Assembly (NCBI RefSeq): GCF_013426915.1
Contig: NZ_AP023181.1
Span: 1,674,001 to 1,738,000 of the forward strand
From: Paraburkholderia sp. PGU19
GTDB taxonomy: Bacteria > Pseudomonadota > Gammaproteobacteria > Burkholderiales > Burkholderiaceae
Direction of reading: 5' to 3'
Length of the DNA: 64,000 nt
Every line of letters begins with the position of its first letter. Within the stretch, counting starts at the first letter, position 1. The notes beneath the pieces were generated by a model. It searched no databases. It saw only the letters and a list, made by a program, of their open reading frames with translations, and was not told the DNA's origin. Made by a program: the position numbers and the translations under genes. Below are positions 44,685-54,942 of the stretch, piece by piece.

Positions 44685-46151
44685 TTACGCACGTTCGCGC
44701 ACCAGCGCCAGGCGTTTCTTCTCAGTGTGAGCGCGTTTGGCACCGCGAATAAGGCTCATCGCTTCCGCATGTGTCGCCACGCACGGACCCGAGCCAAGCA
44801 GCGGCTTGCACGACGTTTCGCGCAGGGCGAGCACCGACACGATGCCGATGATCGACGCGCCCATCAGGTAGTACGCGGGCATCATCGCGTCACCGGTTCT
44901 GTCTACGAGCCATGCAGCAACCAGCGGCGTCGTACCGCCGAACAGCGACACCGACACGTTGAAGCCAATCGCCAGCGCGCCGTAACGGATCTTCGTCGGG
45001 AAGAGGGCAGGCAGCGACGACGGCATCACGCCCGTGAACGTCGACAGCAGCGCGCCGAGAATCAGCAGGCCGCTGAACACGGGCAGCACCGTGCCCATAC
45101 GGATCAGCAGCAGCGCCGGAATCGACAGCACGAACAGACCCACGCAGCCGAGCAGCATGACGGGCTTGCGGCCGATCTTGTCGGACAGATGACCCGCGTA
45201 GAGCGTCATCGGCATCATCAGCACCATCACGAGCAGCACGAGGAACAGACCGTGCGATTCGTTGAAGTGCAGCGTGGCCGACAGGTAGCTCGGGAGATAC
45301 GACAGCGCCATGTAGTCGGTGACGTTGAAGATCAGCACGAGGCCGACGCACAGCAGCAACGGCTTCCATTGCTGCGCGAGCAGTTCCACGAACTTCTGCT
45401 TCGGACGCGACATCTCGTCCGCTTCACGCGCTTCCGCCTCCTTCTTGAACGCAGGCGTCTCTTCGAGCTTCATCCGGATATACAGGCCCACAAGACCCAG
45501 CGGGCCCGCGATAAAGAACGGCACACGCCAGCCCCACGACAACAACGCTTCCTGCGACAGCGTCGCCGTCAGTACGGCAACCGTACCCGCACCGAGGATA
45601 TAGCCGACCAGCGTGCCGAATTCGAGGAAGCTCCCCGCGAAGCCACGACGGCGATCCGTCGCAAACTCGGCGATAAAGGTAGCGGCGCCACCATACTCGC
45701 CGCCCGTCGAAAAGCCCTGCACGAGACGCGCGACGAGCAGCAGCGCGGGCGCGAGAATGCCGATCGAACCATAGCTCGGAATCAGGCCGATCGCGAACGT
45801 GCCGACGGCCATCATGATCATCGTCATCGCGAGCACGCGCTGACGGCCGATGCGGTCGCCGAGCGGCCCGAACACCATGCCGCCGATCGGGCGCACGAGG
45901 AACGCGGCGGCAAACGTGCCGAAGGTCGCGATCAACTGCGCCGACGGGCTGCTCGACGGAAAGAACACTTTGCCGAGCGTGACAGCGATATAGCTGTACA
46001 CGCCGAAGTCGAACCATTCCATTGCGTTGCCGAGCGCCATGGCGCCGACGGCGCGTTTGAGCAGGCTGTGGTCGACGATCGTGATGTCGTCAAGCGTGAG
46101 CGACGGGCTCGAAGAATCGCGGCTTGCGATGCGCGCTTGCGAATGACTCAA
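44685..46151 (-). CDS. MFS osmoprotectant/organic-acid:H+ symporter, ProP-like
   Basis: 488 residues from a TTG at 46151 with GGAG 8 nt upstream; the frame extends to a GTG at 46160. Twelve spans with MHS-family signatures: LGNAMEWFDFGVYSYIAV in TM1, RPIGGMVFGPLGDRIGRQRVLA, and RLVQGFSTGGEYGGAATFIAEFA. ProP itself has a C-terminal coiled coil; here the tail (about 45 residues after the last TM) is basic but not an obvious coiled coil. Substrate may be proline/betaine or a carboxylate. Confidence 0.87.
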   Translation of the reverse strand: MSHSQARIASRDSSSPSLTLDDITIVDHSLLKRAVGAMALGNAMEWFDFGVYSYIAVTLGKVFFPSSSPSAQLIATFGTFAAAFLVRPIGGMVFGPLGDRIGRQRVLAMTMIMMAVGTFAIGLIPSYGSIGILAPALLLVARLVQGFSTGGEYGGAATFIAEFATDRRRGFAGSFLEFGTLVGYILGAGTVAVLTATLSQEALLSWGWRVPFFIAGPLGLVGLYIRMKLEETPAFKKEAEAREADEMSRPKQKFVELLAQQWKPLLLCVGLVLIFNVTDYMALSYLPSYLSATLHFNESHGLFLVLLVMVLMMPMTLYAGHLSDKIGRKPVMLLGCVGLFVLSIPALLLIRMGTVLPVFSGLLILGALLSTFTGVMPSSLPALFPTKIRYGALAIGFNVSVSLFGGTTPLVAAWLVDRTGDAMMPAYYLMGASIIGIVSVLALRETSCKPLLGSGPCVATHAEAMSLIRGAKRAHTEKKRLALVRERA

Positions 46152-46367
46152 TTGACACACTCCATGAATTGCATGGCGAACCCGGCGGATGCAGCAGGCA
46201 TTTGATCGAACTTGAATCCGATCGCGAAATGGGGCGCCAATGGGCTGTGGGATGCCTTCGCGCTGAACACGCCAGGCAAAATCATCAAGTACAGTGTGCT
46301 GATATGCCCAGGACCGGGCCGTCGCTCATGCGTCCGGAAACCGGCGGAAAACGACAGGAGGTGGGAT

Positions 46368-46943
46368 TTGCATGATGGAGCGGGGTCATCGCAGAGCGTG
46401 GATATAAGGCTTGCGACAATCGATGACGCACAAGGAATAGCGAAGGTTCACGTCGCGACCTGGCGCGACGCGTACAAGGCATTGTTGCCAATCGAATACC
46501 TTGCGAATCTCGACGAAAACGCAAGAGCGGAAAAATGGCGCAAGGCGTTGTCAGCGGGGGCGCCGTGCGTGCTGGTTGCTGTGATGAACTGTGTCGTGGT
46601 CGGCTGGGTTGCGTTCGGACCCTCGCGTGACGAAGACCTTGACTCGCGCTGTGCGGAGGTCGAGGCGATTTACGTCGAATCGGATGTCTGGAGTCGCGGC
46701 ATCGGCACTGCACTGATTCATGCGGCTTGCGAGCGGCTACGTGCAAAAGGCTACGGTACTGTCGTGCTGTGGGTGTTGAAAGATAACGCAGCAGCGTGTT
46801 CCTTCTACAGTCGACGAGGATTCGAGCGCGACGGTTCTGCCAAAGTGATCGAGACTGGAGGAGCGCGATTAATGGAAGTGCGCTACACGCGAAATTGCGA
46901 TCTGACGGAATCAATGCCGGACTTCGGCGGCCGCCATCCTTAA
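46368..46943 (+). CDS. GNAT-family N-acetyltransferase
   Basis: 191 residues from a TTG at 46368, selected because AGGAGG stands 6 nt before it; the open frame back to 46212 is not protein-like. The acetyl-CoA motif is VEAIYVESDVWSRGIGTALIHAACERLRAKGYG (about 95-125), then VLKDNAAACSFYSRRGFERDG. Related to the RimI/PhnO-type GNATs. Substrate unknown. Convergent with poxB. Confidence 0.87.
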   Translation: MHDGAGSSQSVDIRLATIDDAQGIAKVHVATWRDAYKALLPIEYLANLDENARAEKWRKALSAGAPCVLVAVMNCVVVGWVAFGPSRDEDLDSRCAEVEAIYVESDVWSRGIGTALIHAACERLRAKGYGTVVLWVLKDNAAACSFYSRRGFERDGSAKVIETGGARLMEVRYTRNCDLTESMPDFGGRHP

Positions 46944-46976
46944 CGCACGAATGGCGGCGCGCCGAAGCTCCATGCA

Positions 46977-48698
46977 TCAGCGGAAATTGGTCCGCACGAG
47001 ATCCACGATTTCGTCGCCACGGCCATTCAGAATGGCGCGCATCATGTACAGACTAAAACCTTTGGCCTGTTCAAGCTTGATCTTCGGCGGCATCGCGAGT
47101 TCCTGTTTCGCCGTCACGACATCGACGACGGCAGGACCATCATGCGCGAAGGCTTCTTTCAACGCCCCGGCAACCTGTTCCGAATCTTCGACGCGAATGC
47201 TAAAGATGCCCGCGCCTTTCGCAATCGCTGCAAAGTCAGTCTTGCTCAGGTCGACGTTCGTGTCGAGATAGCCGCTCGCTTTCAGTTCCATCGACACAAA
47301 ACCCAGCACGCTGTTGTTGAACACCACGACCTTGATGGGCAACCCGAGTTGACGTGCGCTCAGCAGATCGCCGAGCAGCATCGAGAGGCCGCCGTCGCCC
47401 GAGAGCGACACGACCTGACGACCCGGATGCGCGCCCTGCGCGCCGAGCGCCTGTGGCATCGCATTCGCCATCGATCCATGATTGAACGAACCGTGCAACT
47501 GACGCTTGCCGTTCATCGTCAGATAACGCGCCGACCACACGGTCGGTGTGCCGACGTCGGCGGTGAAGATGGCATCCTCGCTGGCGATCTCGTCGATCAT
47601 GCGCGTGAGGTACTGTGGATGTACCGGCTCGCCTGCGGGCGAAGGCGTTGCGAGTTCATCAAGGCCCTTGCGCGCGGCGGCGTAATGCTTGCGGGCCGTG
47701 TCGATGAAGCCGCGGTCCTGTTTGCGCTGAAGCCTGGGCAGCGTCGCCGAGATCGTCTCCTTGATCGTGCCTACGAGACCTAGCGCGAGCGGCGCCCGAT
47801 GGCCGAGTTGCGACCCCTTCCAGTCGATCTGCACGATCTTCGCATGCGACGGGTAGAACGGGCGATACGGAAAATCACAGCCGAGCAGCAGCAGCGTGTC
47901 GCACGACATCATCGCGTGATAGCCCGAGCTGAAACCGATCAGCCCTGTCATGCCGACGTCGAAAGGATTGTCGTATTCGACGAACTGCTTGCCGCGCAAC
48001 GCATGCACGACGGGCGCGCCGAGCGTATCCGCAAGCGCCACGACTTCGTCGTGCGCGCCCTGCGTGCCGCTGCCGCACATGATCGTGACAGCATCCGACC
48101 CATTCAGCAGCGCCGCAAGACGCTCGAGATCGGCCTCGGCGGGCACGATGCGCGGCGGCGCGCTTTCTGTCCACGTCGGTGCTTCGTCGGGGCCGTCGCC
48201 CAATGCGACGTCGCCAGGCAACACGATTACAGCGACGCCGCGCTCCTCGATGGCCGTCCGCATCGCGCGCGCGAGGACACGCGGAAACTGCCCGGCGGAC
48301 GACACAAGCTCCACGTAATGGCTGCACTCCTTGAACAACTCTTGGGGATGCGTTTCCTGAAAGGAGCCGAGACCGATCTCCGTCGATGGAATATGCGCGG
48401 CGATCGCGAGCACGGGCTGGTGATTGCGATGACAGTCGAACAGGCCATTGATCAGATGCAGGTTGCCCGGGCCGCAACTGCCCGCGCACACGGCGAGCCG
48501 GCCGGTGGATGCGGCATCGGCGCCCGCTGCGAATGCAGCGGATTCTTCGTGGCGCGTGTGCATCCAGCGAATGTCGCCGGCCTTGTCGAGGGCGTAGGCA
48601 AGGCCATTCAGGCTGTCGCCCGTCACGCCCCAGATGCGTTCGACGCCCGCAGCCGCGAGCGTTTGAGCCAGATAAGCTGCAATGGTGTTTGCTGACAT
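46977..48698 (-). CDS. poxB: Pyruvate dehydrogenase (quinone) / pyruvate oxidase
   Basis: 573 residues with the three TPP-enzyme domains. The N-terminal pyrimidine domain has the catalytic Glu in [16 protein letters not shown]. The central FAD domain follows. The C-terminal TPP domain shows [30 protein letters not shown]. The C-terminal tail ([25 protein letters not shown]) matches the membrane-binding helix of E. coli PoxB. It oxidises pyruvate to acetate and CO2, passing electrons to ubiquinone, normally in stationary phase. Monocistronic. Confidence 0.94.
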   Translation of the reverse strand: MSANTIAAYLAQTLAAAGVERIWGVTGDSLNGLAYALDKAGDIRWMHTRHEESAAFAAGADAASTGRLAVCAGSCGPGNLHLINGLFDCHRNHQPVLAIAAHIPSTEIGLGSFQETHPQELFKECSHYVELVSSAGQFPRVLARAMRTAIEERGVAVIVLPGDVALGDGPDEAPTWTESAPPRIVPAEADLERLAALLNGSDAVTIMCGSGTQGAHDEVVALADTLGAPVVHALRGKQFVEYDNPFDVGMTGLIGFSSGYHAMMSCDTLLLLGCDFPYRPFYPSHAKIVQIDWKGSQLGHRAPLALGLVGTIKETISATLPRLQRKQDRGFIDTARKHYAAARKGLDELATPSPAGEPVHPQYLTRMIDEIASEDAIFTADVGTPTVWSARYLTMNGKRQLHGSFNHGSMANAMPQALGAQGAHPGRQVVSLSGDGGLSMLLGDLLSARQLGLPIKVVVFNNSVLGFVSMELKASGYLDTNVDLSKTDFAAIAKGAGIFSIRVEDSEQVAGALKEAFAHDGPAVVDVVTAKQELAMPPKIKLEQAKGFSLYMMRAILNGRGDEIVDLVRTNFR

Positions 48699-48856
48699 CT
48701 AAATCTCCGTTGACCAGTCATGGCGAATGTTGCGGTTACTGCGGAGCCCATGAAAGCAGGGCGCCGCAGTAGCTGAACAATGTACTGGGACGACGGATGC
48801 CGCGTTTCGCAAAACGCACGCGCTGTGCGAAATGGCACGTAGAGATTCAGCGCGGG

Positions 48857-49282
48857 TCAGCGGCCCTGAGTTTCCAGAACCGCCTTGAGGCGCGTCAGGC
48901 CCGCCAGGTACAGACTCCGATAATGGGCGGTGAGCGACTCGGCCTCGTTCGGGTCGTTTGGCTCGAAGCGGCTCGCCCATGTCACCGTGGCGTGATGCCC
49001 GTCGATCCTGCGCAACGACATCGACGCCGTGTAATCCGTCACGGGGTCCGGTCCTTCGAGGATCGTGTAAAGGTATTGCATGTTCTGATCGCTGTGATCG
49101 AGCAGCCTTTCGACGATCGACGAACCATTCACCGCTTCGAGATGGCGAACCCGCCCGCCGTCCGACAGCCAAGACGAGCGGATGAGTTCGAGCCAGCCCG
49201 GCAAACCGTCGAAGTCGCCGACCACATGCCATGCGTTTTCTGCTGATACTGCAATGTCTATCGATACGCTAACGCTTGCCAT
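48857..49282 (-). CDS. SRPBCC-family (polyketide cyclase-like) protein
   Basis: 141 residues from the ATG at 49282 with GGAAAG upstream. START-like helix-grip fold: VSIDIAVSAENAWHVVGDFDGLPGWLELI at the N-terminus and a long C-terminal helix (AHYRSLYLAGLTRLKAVLET). It binds a hydrophobic ligand; enzymatic role unproven. Starts 17 nt after the aldo/keto reductase stop, so it is the last gene of the reductase run at 49-52 kb. Confidence 0.87.
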   Translation of the reverse strand: MASVSVSIDIAVSAENAWHVVGDFDGLPGWLELIRSSWLSDGGRVRHLEAVNGSSIVERLLDHSDQNMQYLYTILEGPDPVTDYTASMSLRRIDGHHATVTWASRFEPNDPNEAESLTAHYRSLYLAGLTRLKAVLETQGR

Positions 49283-49299
49283 ATTCTTTCCTGTGAGCA

Positions 49300-50298
49300 T
49301 TAAACGCGCGGCGTCGGTGCATTGCCGCTGATGACGCCCGCTGACTTCAACTCGTTCCATAACTCGCCAGGAATCGCCTGGGTGGCGAGCGCCTGATTTT
49401 CCGCGATGCGTTCCGGGCGGCTTGCGCCGGGAATGACGCCCGCAACCGCCGGGTGCGCCAGCGAGAATTGCAACGCGACCGCGCGAATATCCGCACCAAA
49501 GCGGGCGCAGATCGACTTGATCTGCTCGACGCGCTCGATCATGGCTTGCGGGGCCTTCTGATACTCGTAGTGCGTGCCGCCTGCCAGCAGCCCCGAGTTG
49601 TACGGGCCGCCCACGACGATGCCAAGCCCGCGCTCCGCCGAAGCTGGCATCAGCTTCTCCAGCGCGGCAGTGTGATCGAGCAACGTGTAGCGGCCAGCGA
49701 GCAGGAAGCCATCGGGGTCGGCTTGTTCGAGCGCCAGTTCGCACGGTTCGACCCGGTTCACGCCTAACCCCCACGCCTTGATGACGCCTTCTTCGCGCAG
49801 ACGGGTCAGCGCTTTGGCCGCGCCCGACATCGCGATGTCGAACACGTCGCGCCACTGTTCGCCGTGGAAATCGACGGCGGGATCGTGAATCCAGACGCAG
49901 TCGAGATGATCGGTGCGCAGCCGCTTGAGGCTGTCTTCGATCGAGCGCAACGTGCCCGCTTCCGTGTAGTCGTAGATGATCCGGTTCGGCAGTCCGTGCT
50001 CGAACAGGCCGCCTTTTTCGCCGAGATCGCGCTGCGCGGTCGACTCGTGCTCGTCGAGAATCAGGCGTCCGACCTTGGTACCGATCAGATACTCGTTGCG
50101 CGGATAAGCCGACAGCGCTTCGCCGAGTCGAAGCTCCGCGAGTCCTGCGCCATAGAGCGGCGCTGCGTCGAAGTAGCGGATTCCGCTGTTCCAGGCCGCG
50201 TGGACCGAGGCGATCGCTTCATCGTTCGGGATGTCGCGATACATATTGCCGAGCGGCGCTGTGCCGAAGCCGATGCGTGAGGGAATGTCGATTCGCAT
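49300..50298 (-). CDS. Aldo/keto reductase (L-fucose/D-threo-aldose dehydrogenase-like)
   Basis: 332 residues of an AKR barrel. The catalytic tetrad is represented by Asp in YFDAAPLYGAG with Tyr one helix later, Lys in LIGTKVGRL and His in CVWIHDPAVDFHG. The insert around residues 90-115 (QRDLGEKGGLFEHGLPNRIIYDYT) is characteristic of the D-threo-aldose 1-dehydrogenase/pyridoxal 4-dehydrogenase group. Operon with the SRPBCC gene. The frameshifted old yellow enzyme gene precedes it; as written that gene's readthrough overlaps this start by about 210 bp. Confidence 0.9.
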   Translation of the reverse strand: MRIDIPSRIGFGTAPLGNMYRDIPNDEAIASVHAAWNSGIRYFDAAPLYGAGLAELRLGEALSAYPRNEYLIGTKVGRLILDEHESTAQRDLGEKGGLFEHGLPNRIIYDYTEAGTLRSIEDSLKRLRTDHLDCVWIHDPAVDFHGEQWRDVFDIAMSGAAKALTRLREEGVIKAWGLGVNRVEPCELALEQADPDGFLLAGRYTLLDHTAALEKLMPASAERGLGIVVGGPYNSGLLAGGTHYEYQKAPQAMIERVEQIKSICARFGADIRAVALQFSLAHPAVAGVIPGASRPERIAENQALATQAIPGELWNELKSAGVISGNAPTPRV

Positions 50299-50331
50299 GA
50301 TGTTCGCTTTTCAGTGTTCGTCAGTTGTTCG

Positions 50332-51449
50332 TCAGTCGTTCGTGCCTGTGAGCGACGGGTAATCGGTGAGCCCTGAGCGCCGCCGCCAAACAGTGTTTCG
50401 CGATGATGCGTGGCAAGATCGGCCCCGCTGCGCAGACGCTGAGGCAGATCGGGATTCGCAACGAAAGGGCGGCCGAATGCAATCAGATCGGCCCAACCCG
50501 CACCGATGGCTTCGCGAGCGCGATCCGCCGTGTACTTGCCCGCATAGATCAGTGTGCCCGGATAGGCTTGCCGGATGCGCTGCTTGAATTCGACGGGCAT
50601 ATGCGGCGCATCGTCCCAATCGGCTTCCGCGATATGGATATACGCAACGCCGATCTCACCAAGCAGCTTCGCGGCGGCGATGTAGGTCATTTCGGGGTCT
50701 GCATCGACGCATCCGTTGAGCGTGGTCAGTGGCGCGAGCCGGATGCCGACGCGCTGCGCGTTACCCGTGCCGTCGATCAGCGCGCGCGTGACTTCATCCA
50801 GAAACCGCAGGCGACTCTCCAGCGAGCCGCCGTATTCATCCGTGCGGTTGTTCGCTTCGGAGTCGATGAACTGATTGACGAGATAGCCGTTGGCCGCATG
50901 CAGCTCGACGCCATCGAAGCCTGCGAGCATCGCGTTGCGGGCCGCGTCCCGATACTGGCCGACCACTTCGGCGATTTCCGCCGTGCTCAGCGCGCGCGGG
51001 GCCGATGCCTGCACGAAGCCCGGCACGTTGCTGCCATCGGCGCCTGCGATGAACACGTTGACGCCCTTCGCCTGAATCGCGGATGACGACACCGGCTGTT
51101 CGCCGCCAAGCAGGCTCGTATGGCTCAACCGGCCGACATGCCACAACTGCGCGAAGATACGGCCGCCCGCTTCGTGGACAGCCGTCGTGACCTTGCGCCA
51201 GCCGTCTATCTGCGGTTGCGTGTGAATGCCGGGCGTCCATGCATAGCCCTTCGCGAGCGGCGAAATGTACGTGCCTTCGCTGACGATCAGACCGGCGCTT
51301 GCGCGTTGCGCGTAGTAGGCGGCCATCAGCTCGTTGGCTTCGTCGCCGGGCTGGCTGGCGCGCGAGCGCGTCATCGGCGGCATTACGATGCGGTTGGGAA
51401 GGGTGAGCGCGCCGAGCGTGAAAGGTTCGAAAAGCGGGTCGTTCTTCAT
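50332..51449 (-). pseudogene. nemA: Old yellow enzyme/alkene reductase with C-terminal frameshift
   Basis: FMN barrel of the NemA group from the ATG at 51449: MPPMTRSRASQPGDEAN, FAQLWHVGRLSH with the FMN/ligand residues, GFDGVELHAANGYLVNQFI and NNRTDEYGGSLESR, ending RETLFGGGAQG. The family end is GYTDYPSL; here one base is missing in the Tyr codon (between 50368 and 50369). The normal end TDYPSLTGTND and its TGA (50332-50334) therefore lie in another frame. Restored length is 372 residues. Unrepaired, the frame continues to 50085 and adds about 95 unrelated residues overlapping the next gene. It reduces activated C=C bonds or nitro compounds with NAD(P)H. All catalytic parts precede the break, so activity could survive. 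Confidence 0.88.
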
Positions 51450-51502
51450 GATGCGATTCCTTGCGTCGCTCGCGGCATGTTCGCTGCGAGCGTGGTTTCT
51501 CG

Positions 51503-52309
51503 TTAGTCCCAGACCGGTGCGAGACCGTCGGGGCTGACTTCGCGGGCATTGCGTTCGAGCGCGGCGATCTGCGCCATGTCGTCGGCCGACAGCGGGAGTT
51601 GTTGCGCGAGAAGATTGCTGGCGAGGTTCTCGCGCTTCGTCGATGACGGAATCACCGAATAGCCCAGTTGCAGCGCCCACGCGAGCGCGACTTGCGCTGG
51701 CGTCGCTTCGTGCCGTTTGGCGATCGCGCCGATGACGGGGTCCTTCAGCACCTTGCCGTAGGCGAGCGTCATGTACGACGTGACAGGAATGCCCTGTTCG
51801 CCGAGGAATTCGACGAGCTTGCGGTTCTGCAGATATGGGCTCAGTTCGATCTGATTGGTCGCGATGTTGTCGTTGCCGACTACCGCGATGGCCTGCTTCG
51901 TCAGCTCGATGTTGAAGTTCGAAATACCGATCTGGCGCGTGAGCCCTTGCGCCTTTGCCTCCGCGAGCGCGCTCATGAATTCTTCGAGCGGCACACCGTT
52001 GTTGGGCGCGGGCCAATGGATCAGCGTCAGGTCGACGTGATCGGTGCGCAGCTTCGTCAGGCTGTCTTTCAGGCTCGGAACGAGTTTGTCGCGCGAGTAG
52101 TTGTCGACCCAGATCTTCGTGGTCAGAAACAACTCGTTGCGCGCAACGCCCGAAGCGCCGATCGCTTCGCCGACTTCCGCTTCATTGCCGTAGATCTGCG
52201 CGGTGTCGATGGTGCGATAACCCAGTTCGAGGCCGTTGCGCACCGAATCGATGACAACCTGGCCTTGCAGCCGAAACGTGCCGAGACCGAATGCCGGAAT
52301 GTGATTCAT
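51503..52309 (-). CDS. dkgB: Aldo/keto reductase, 2,5-diketo-D-gluconate reductase B type
   Basis: 268 residues from the ATG at 52309 (GGGAG upstream); an extension to 52351 is unlikely. Tetrad: Asp in [13 protein letters not shown] with Tyr in IYGNE, Lys in LTTKIW, His in [23 protein letters not shown] and the NADPH-binding [13 protein letters not shown] follow. DkgB-type enzymes reduce 2,5-diketogluconate, methylglyoxal and similar carbonyls. First gene of the carbonyl-reducing run AKR-OYE-AKR-SRPBCC. Confidence 0.9.
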   Translation of the reverse strand: MNHIPAFGLGTFRLQGQVVIDSVRNGLELGYRTIDTAQIYGNEAEVGEAIGASGVARNELFLTTKIWVDNYSRDKLVPSLKDSLTKLRTDHVDLTLIHWPAPNNGVPLEEFMSALAEAKAQGLTRQIGISNFNIELTKQAIAVVGNDNIATNQIELSPYLQNRKLVEFLGEQGIPVTSYMTLAYGKVLKDPVIGAIAKRHEATPAQVALAWALQLGYSVIPSSTKRENLASNLLAQQLPLSADDMAQIAALERNAREVSPDGLAPVWD

Positions 52310-52470
52310 GGTGATACTCCCAGATTGATAGATTCGTTTGACGATGAACAAGGTTCATTCTGCCGCGTTCGATTCATTCGAAAAACCTCTTGAAACGGGA
52401 AAGAAACATGATTTTTAGTCAAGAGTGGACTGCCGTTTCTGGTGCCCCGTTCGACGGATTCGATTCACAT

Positions 52471-53673
52471 TCAATGCGTCACAACGACAGCTTCGGCCGT
52501 GCGTTCGGCGAGTCCTGCGCGGCGGTCGAGGCGGCCGCTCCACGCCGTCAACCCGAACGCCAGCACGGTTACGGCAGCGGCGATCCACGGCGTGTGGCCC
52601 AGCCCCAGATGCGCGACGATCACGCCGCCCAGCGACGAGCCGCCCGCCACGCCGAGGTTGAACGCGGCGATGTTGAAGCCCGACGCTACATCCGTTGTTT
52701 GCGGCGCAAACTGCTGCGCCTGCTTGACGACGTAGACCTGAAGACCGGGCACGTTGCCGAACGCGACAGCGCCCCACGCGAGCATGGTCAGCACGGCGAG
52801 CCACGCGTTGTGCGACGTGAACGTGAACACCAGCAGCACGGCAGCGAGCAGAAGGAATATCCGCTTCAATGCCTTCACGGGGCCTTGCGCGTCGGCGAGT
52901 TTGCCGCCCCACACGTTGCCGGCCGCGACGGAAACGCCATACGCGACGAGCACCATGCTGACCTGCGAAGGCTTGAATCCCGTGATCTGTTCGAGAATCG
53001 GCGCCATGAATGTGAACGCGATCAGCGAGCCGCCGTAGCCGACGGCCGTCATTGCATACACGAGCAAGAGGCGCGGATGAACGATCACGCGAGGCTGCTG
53101 CCTGAGCGGTGCCGGACGCTTGTGCGGCAGGTTGTTCGGCATGAAGAACAACGCACCGAGCATCGCGATGAAGCCGAACAACGCGACGACGAGAAACGTC
53201 GCGCGCCAGCCGAAATGCTGGCCGATGAAGGTGCCAAGTGGAATGCCCGCGACGAACGCCACGGTCATGCCGCTGAACATCGTCGCAATCGCGCTGGCGG
53301 ATTTGTCTTTCGGCACGAGCGTCGTCGCGATGATCGAGCCGACCGAGAAGAACACGCCGTGCGCGAGCCCCGTCAGAATGCGCGCCACGACGAGCGATTC
53401 ATACGAAGGCGCGCGCCACGCAACCAGATTGCCGATCGTGAAGAGCGCCATCAGCGCGATCAGCAAGGTCTTGCGCGGCACGCGTCCTGTCAGGGCGGTC
53501 AACAGCGGCGCGCCGATGGCGACGCTCAGCGCATACAGACTGACGAGCAGACCCGCGGAAGGGAGTGTGACGCTGAGATCGGCGGCGATCGTCGGGATGA
53601 GTCCGACGATGACGAACTCGGTCGTCCCGATTGCAAAGGCGCTGAGCGTCAGCGCGAAGAGGGCAAGTGGCAT
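52471..53673 (-). CDS. MFS efflux transporter, DHA1/sugar-efflux-like
   Basis: 400 residues, twelve spans. The opening LFALTLSAFAIGTTEFVIVGLIPTIA and the loop ALTGRVPRKTLLIALMALFTIGN are typical of the AraJ/YdhP-like DHA1 subgroup (arabinose or purine-nucleoside efflux). GGKLADAQGPVKALK marks the second half. Divergent from a LysR gene over 115 bp that hold two inverted repeats, so it is likely controlled by it. Cargo unknown. Confidence 0.9.
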   Translation of the reverse strand: MPLALFALTLSAFAIGTTEFVIVGLIPTIAADLSVTLPSAGLLVSLYALSVAIGAPLLTALTGRVPRKTLLIALMALFTIGNLVAWRAPSYESLVVARILTGLAHGVFFSVGSIIATTLVPKDKSASAIATMFSGMTVAFVAGIPLGTFIGQHFGWRATFLVVALFGFIAMLGALFFMPNNLPHKRPAPLRQQPRVIVHPRLLLVYAMTAVGYGGSLIAFTFMAPILEQITGFKPSQVSMVLVAYGVSVAAGNVWGGKLADAQGPVKALKRIFLLLAAVLLVFTFTSHNAWLAVLTMLAWGAVAFGNVPGLQVYVVKQAQQFAPQTTDVASGFNIAAFNLGVAGGSSLGGVIVAHLGLGHTPWIAAAVTVLAFGLTAWSGRLDRRAGLAERTAEAVVVTH

Positions 53674-53695
53674 GGTCGTCTACCAGGAAGCATGA

Positions 53696-53710
53696 GTGAA
53701 AGGCTTTCAC
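53696..53710. promoter_or_regulatory. Perfect 15-bp palindrome in MFS/LysR divergent region
   Basis: GTGAAAG-G-CTTTCAC, 23 bp upstream of the MFS start codon. Likely operator or LysR accessory site. Confidence 0.5.
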
Positions 53711-53771
53711 GGATGGACGAAGTGTGCCGACTTTACTTTTGCAGAAAAACTGGTCTATAAAGGAAACACTT

Positions 53772-53786
53772 TTGATTTCAGATCAA
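53772..53786. promoter_or_regulatory. LysR-box-like inverted repeat before the LysR start
   Basis: TTGAT-N5-ATCAA has the T-N11-A form of a LysR recognition site and ends 2 nt before the LysR ATG, suggesting autoregulation. Confidence 0.5.
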
Positions 53787-53788
53787 GT

Positions 53789-54691
53789 ATGAAAGTCACT
53801 CTCGACGAACTGCAAACCTTCGCGTCCGTAGTCGACACGGGCTCGATCACGGCTGCTGCCGAGCAACTGGACCAGACCGTTTCCGGCGCGAGCCGCACCT
53901 TGGGACGACTCGAGGAAAAGCTGCAAACCACGCTGCTGCGCCGGACCACTCGGCGCCTCGAACTGACCGAAGAGGGCAAGGCCTTTCTGCAAAATGCGCG
54001 CGAGATCATCGATGCCGTCGAGAACGCCGAAGAGCAACTCGCCGCGCGCCGCGAGCGCCCTTCCGGAAGGTTGCGCGTCGATGCGGCCACGCCGTTCATG
54101 CTGCATGTGATCGTGCCGCTCGTCGCGGGGTATCGCGCGCGCTATCCGCAGGTCGAACTGGAACTGAACAGCAACGAAGGCATCATCGATCTGCTCGAAC
54201 GCCGCACCGACGTTGCGATCCGGATTGGCCGGCTCAAAGATTCGACGCTGCATAGCCGGCCTGTGGGCAGCAGTCGCATACGGGTGCTGGCGACGCCGGA
54301 GTATCTGAAGGCGCATGGTCATCCGAAACGCGTGGACGACCTCGCGAAGCACTCGCTGCTGGGATTTACGCAGCCCGAGTCGCTCAACGTGTGGCCGCTG
54401 GTCGGGCCGGACAACGAACCTTATCGAATCGAGCCGGCTATCGCTTCGTCGAGCGGCGAAACGCTGCGGCAACTGGCGCTGGAGAGCGCGGGCATCGTTT
54501 GCCTGTCCGATTTCATGACGGGCCGCGACCGTCGCGAAGGCCGGCTCGTCCAGCTTTTTGCGCGGCAGACGCAGGATGTGCGGCAACCGATCAACGCCGT
54601 CTACTATCGCAACACGGCGATATCGGCGCGCATCGCTTCGTTCGTCGATTATCTGGCTGAGGCGGCGAAGACGACGGAGTTCGCGCGCTAG
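53789..54691 (+). CDS. LysR-family transcriptional regulator
   Basis: 300 residues from the ATG at 53789; an upstream in-frame extension to 53696 crosses the palindrome and is not conserved-looking. HTH residues 1-60 (LDELQTFASVVDTGSITAAAEQL, then SGASRTLGRLEEKLQTTLL). The effector domain includes VAIRIGRLKDSTLHSRPVG and belongs to the DsdC/CrgA-like branch. Likely controls the divergent MFS exporter. Confidence 0.93.
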   Translation: MKVTLDELQTFASVVDTGSITAAAEQLDQTVSGASRTLGRLEEKLQTTLLRRTTRRLELTEEGKAFLQNAREIIDAVENAEEQLAARRERPSGRLRVDAATPFMLHVIVPLVAGYRARYPQVELELNSNEGIIDLLERRTDVAIRIGRLKDSTLHSRPVGSSRIRVLATPEYLKAHGHPKRVDDLAKHSLLGFTQPESLNVWPLVGPDNEPYRIEPAIASSSGETLRQLALESAGIVCLSDFMTGRDRREGRLVQLFARQTQDVRQPINAVYYRNTAISARIASFVDYLAEAAKTTEFAR

Positions 54692-54942
54692 CCTTCCTGG
54701 CGGTCTCTGCTTCATCTCTCTGCACAATCCCTTCTCGCTTCGCCGCTTATTGTTGTCGTGCAGGCAACATGGTGAACGCGTTCGCGGTGCTTCTGGCGCT
54801 CGATCTCCAAACCTACAATCCGTCTCGACGATGGTCGCACTAGCAATGTCTCCAACGTCGATCAGGCGCATTCGCCAACGCTTTCCGCAAGCGTTTCTGC
54901 GCCTGTCGTCGACTTCGCAACTCTCTAAACGAAGGCAATATC

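Noticed and set aside
44226..46205. 659-residue frame covering the LysE end and antisense to the ProP-like gene
   Set aside because: Low-complexity Arg/Gln/His translation that crosses two well-supported genes; a GC-bias shadow.
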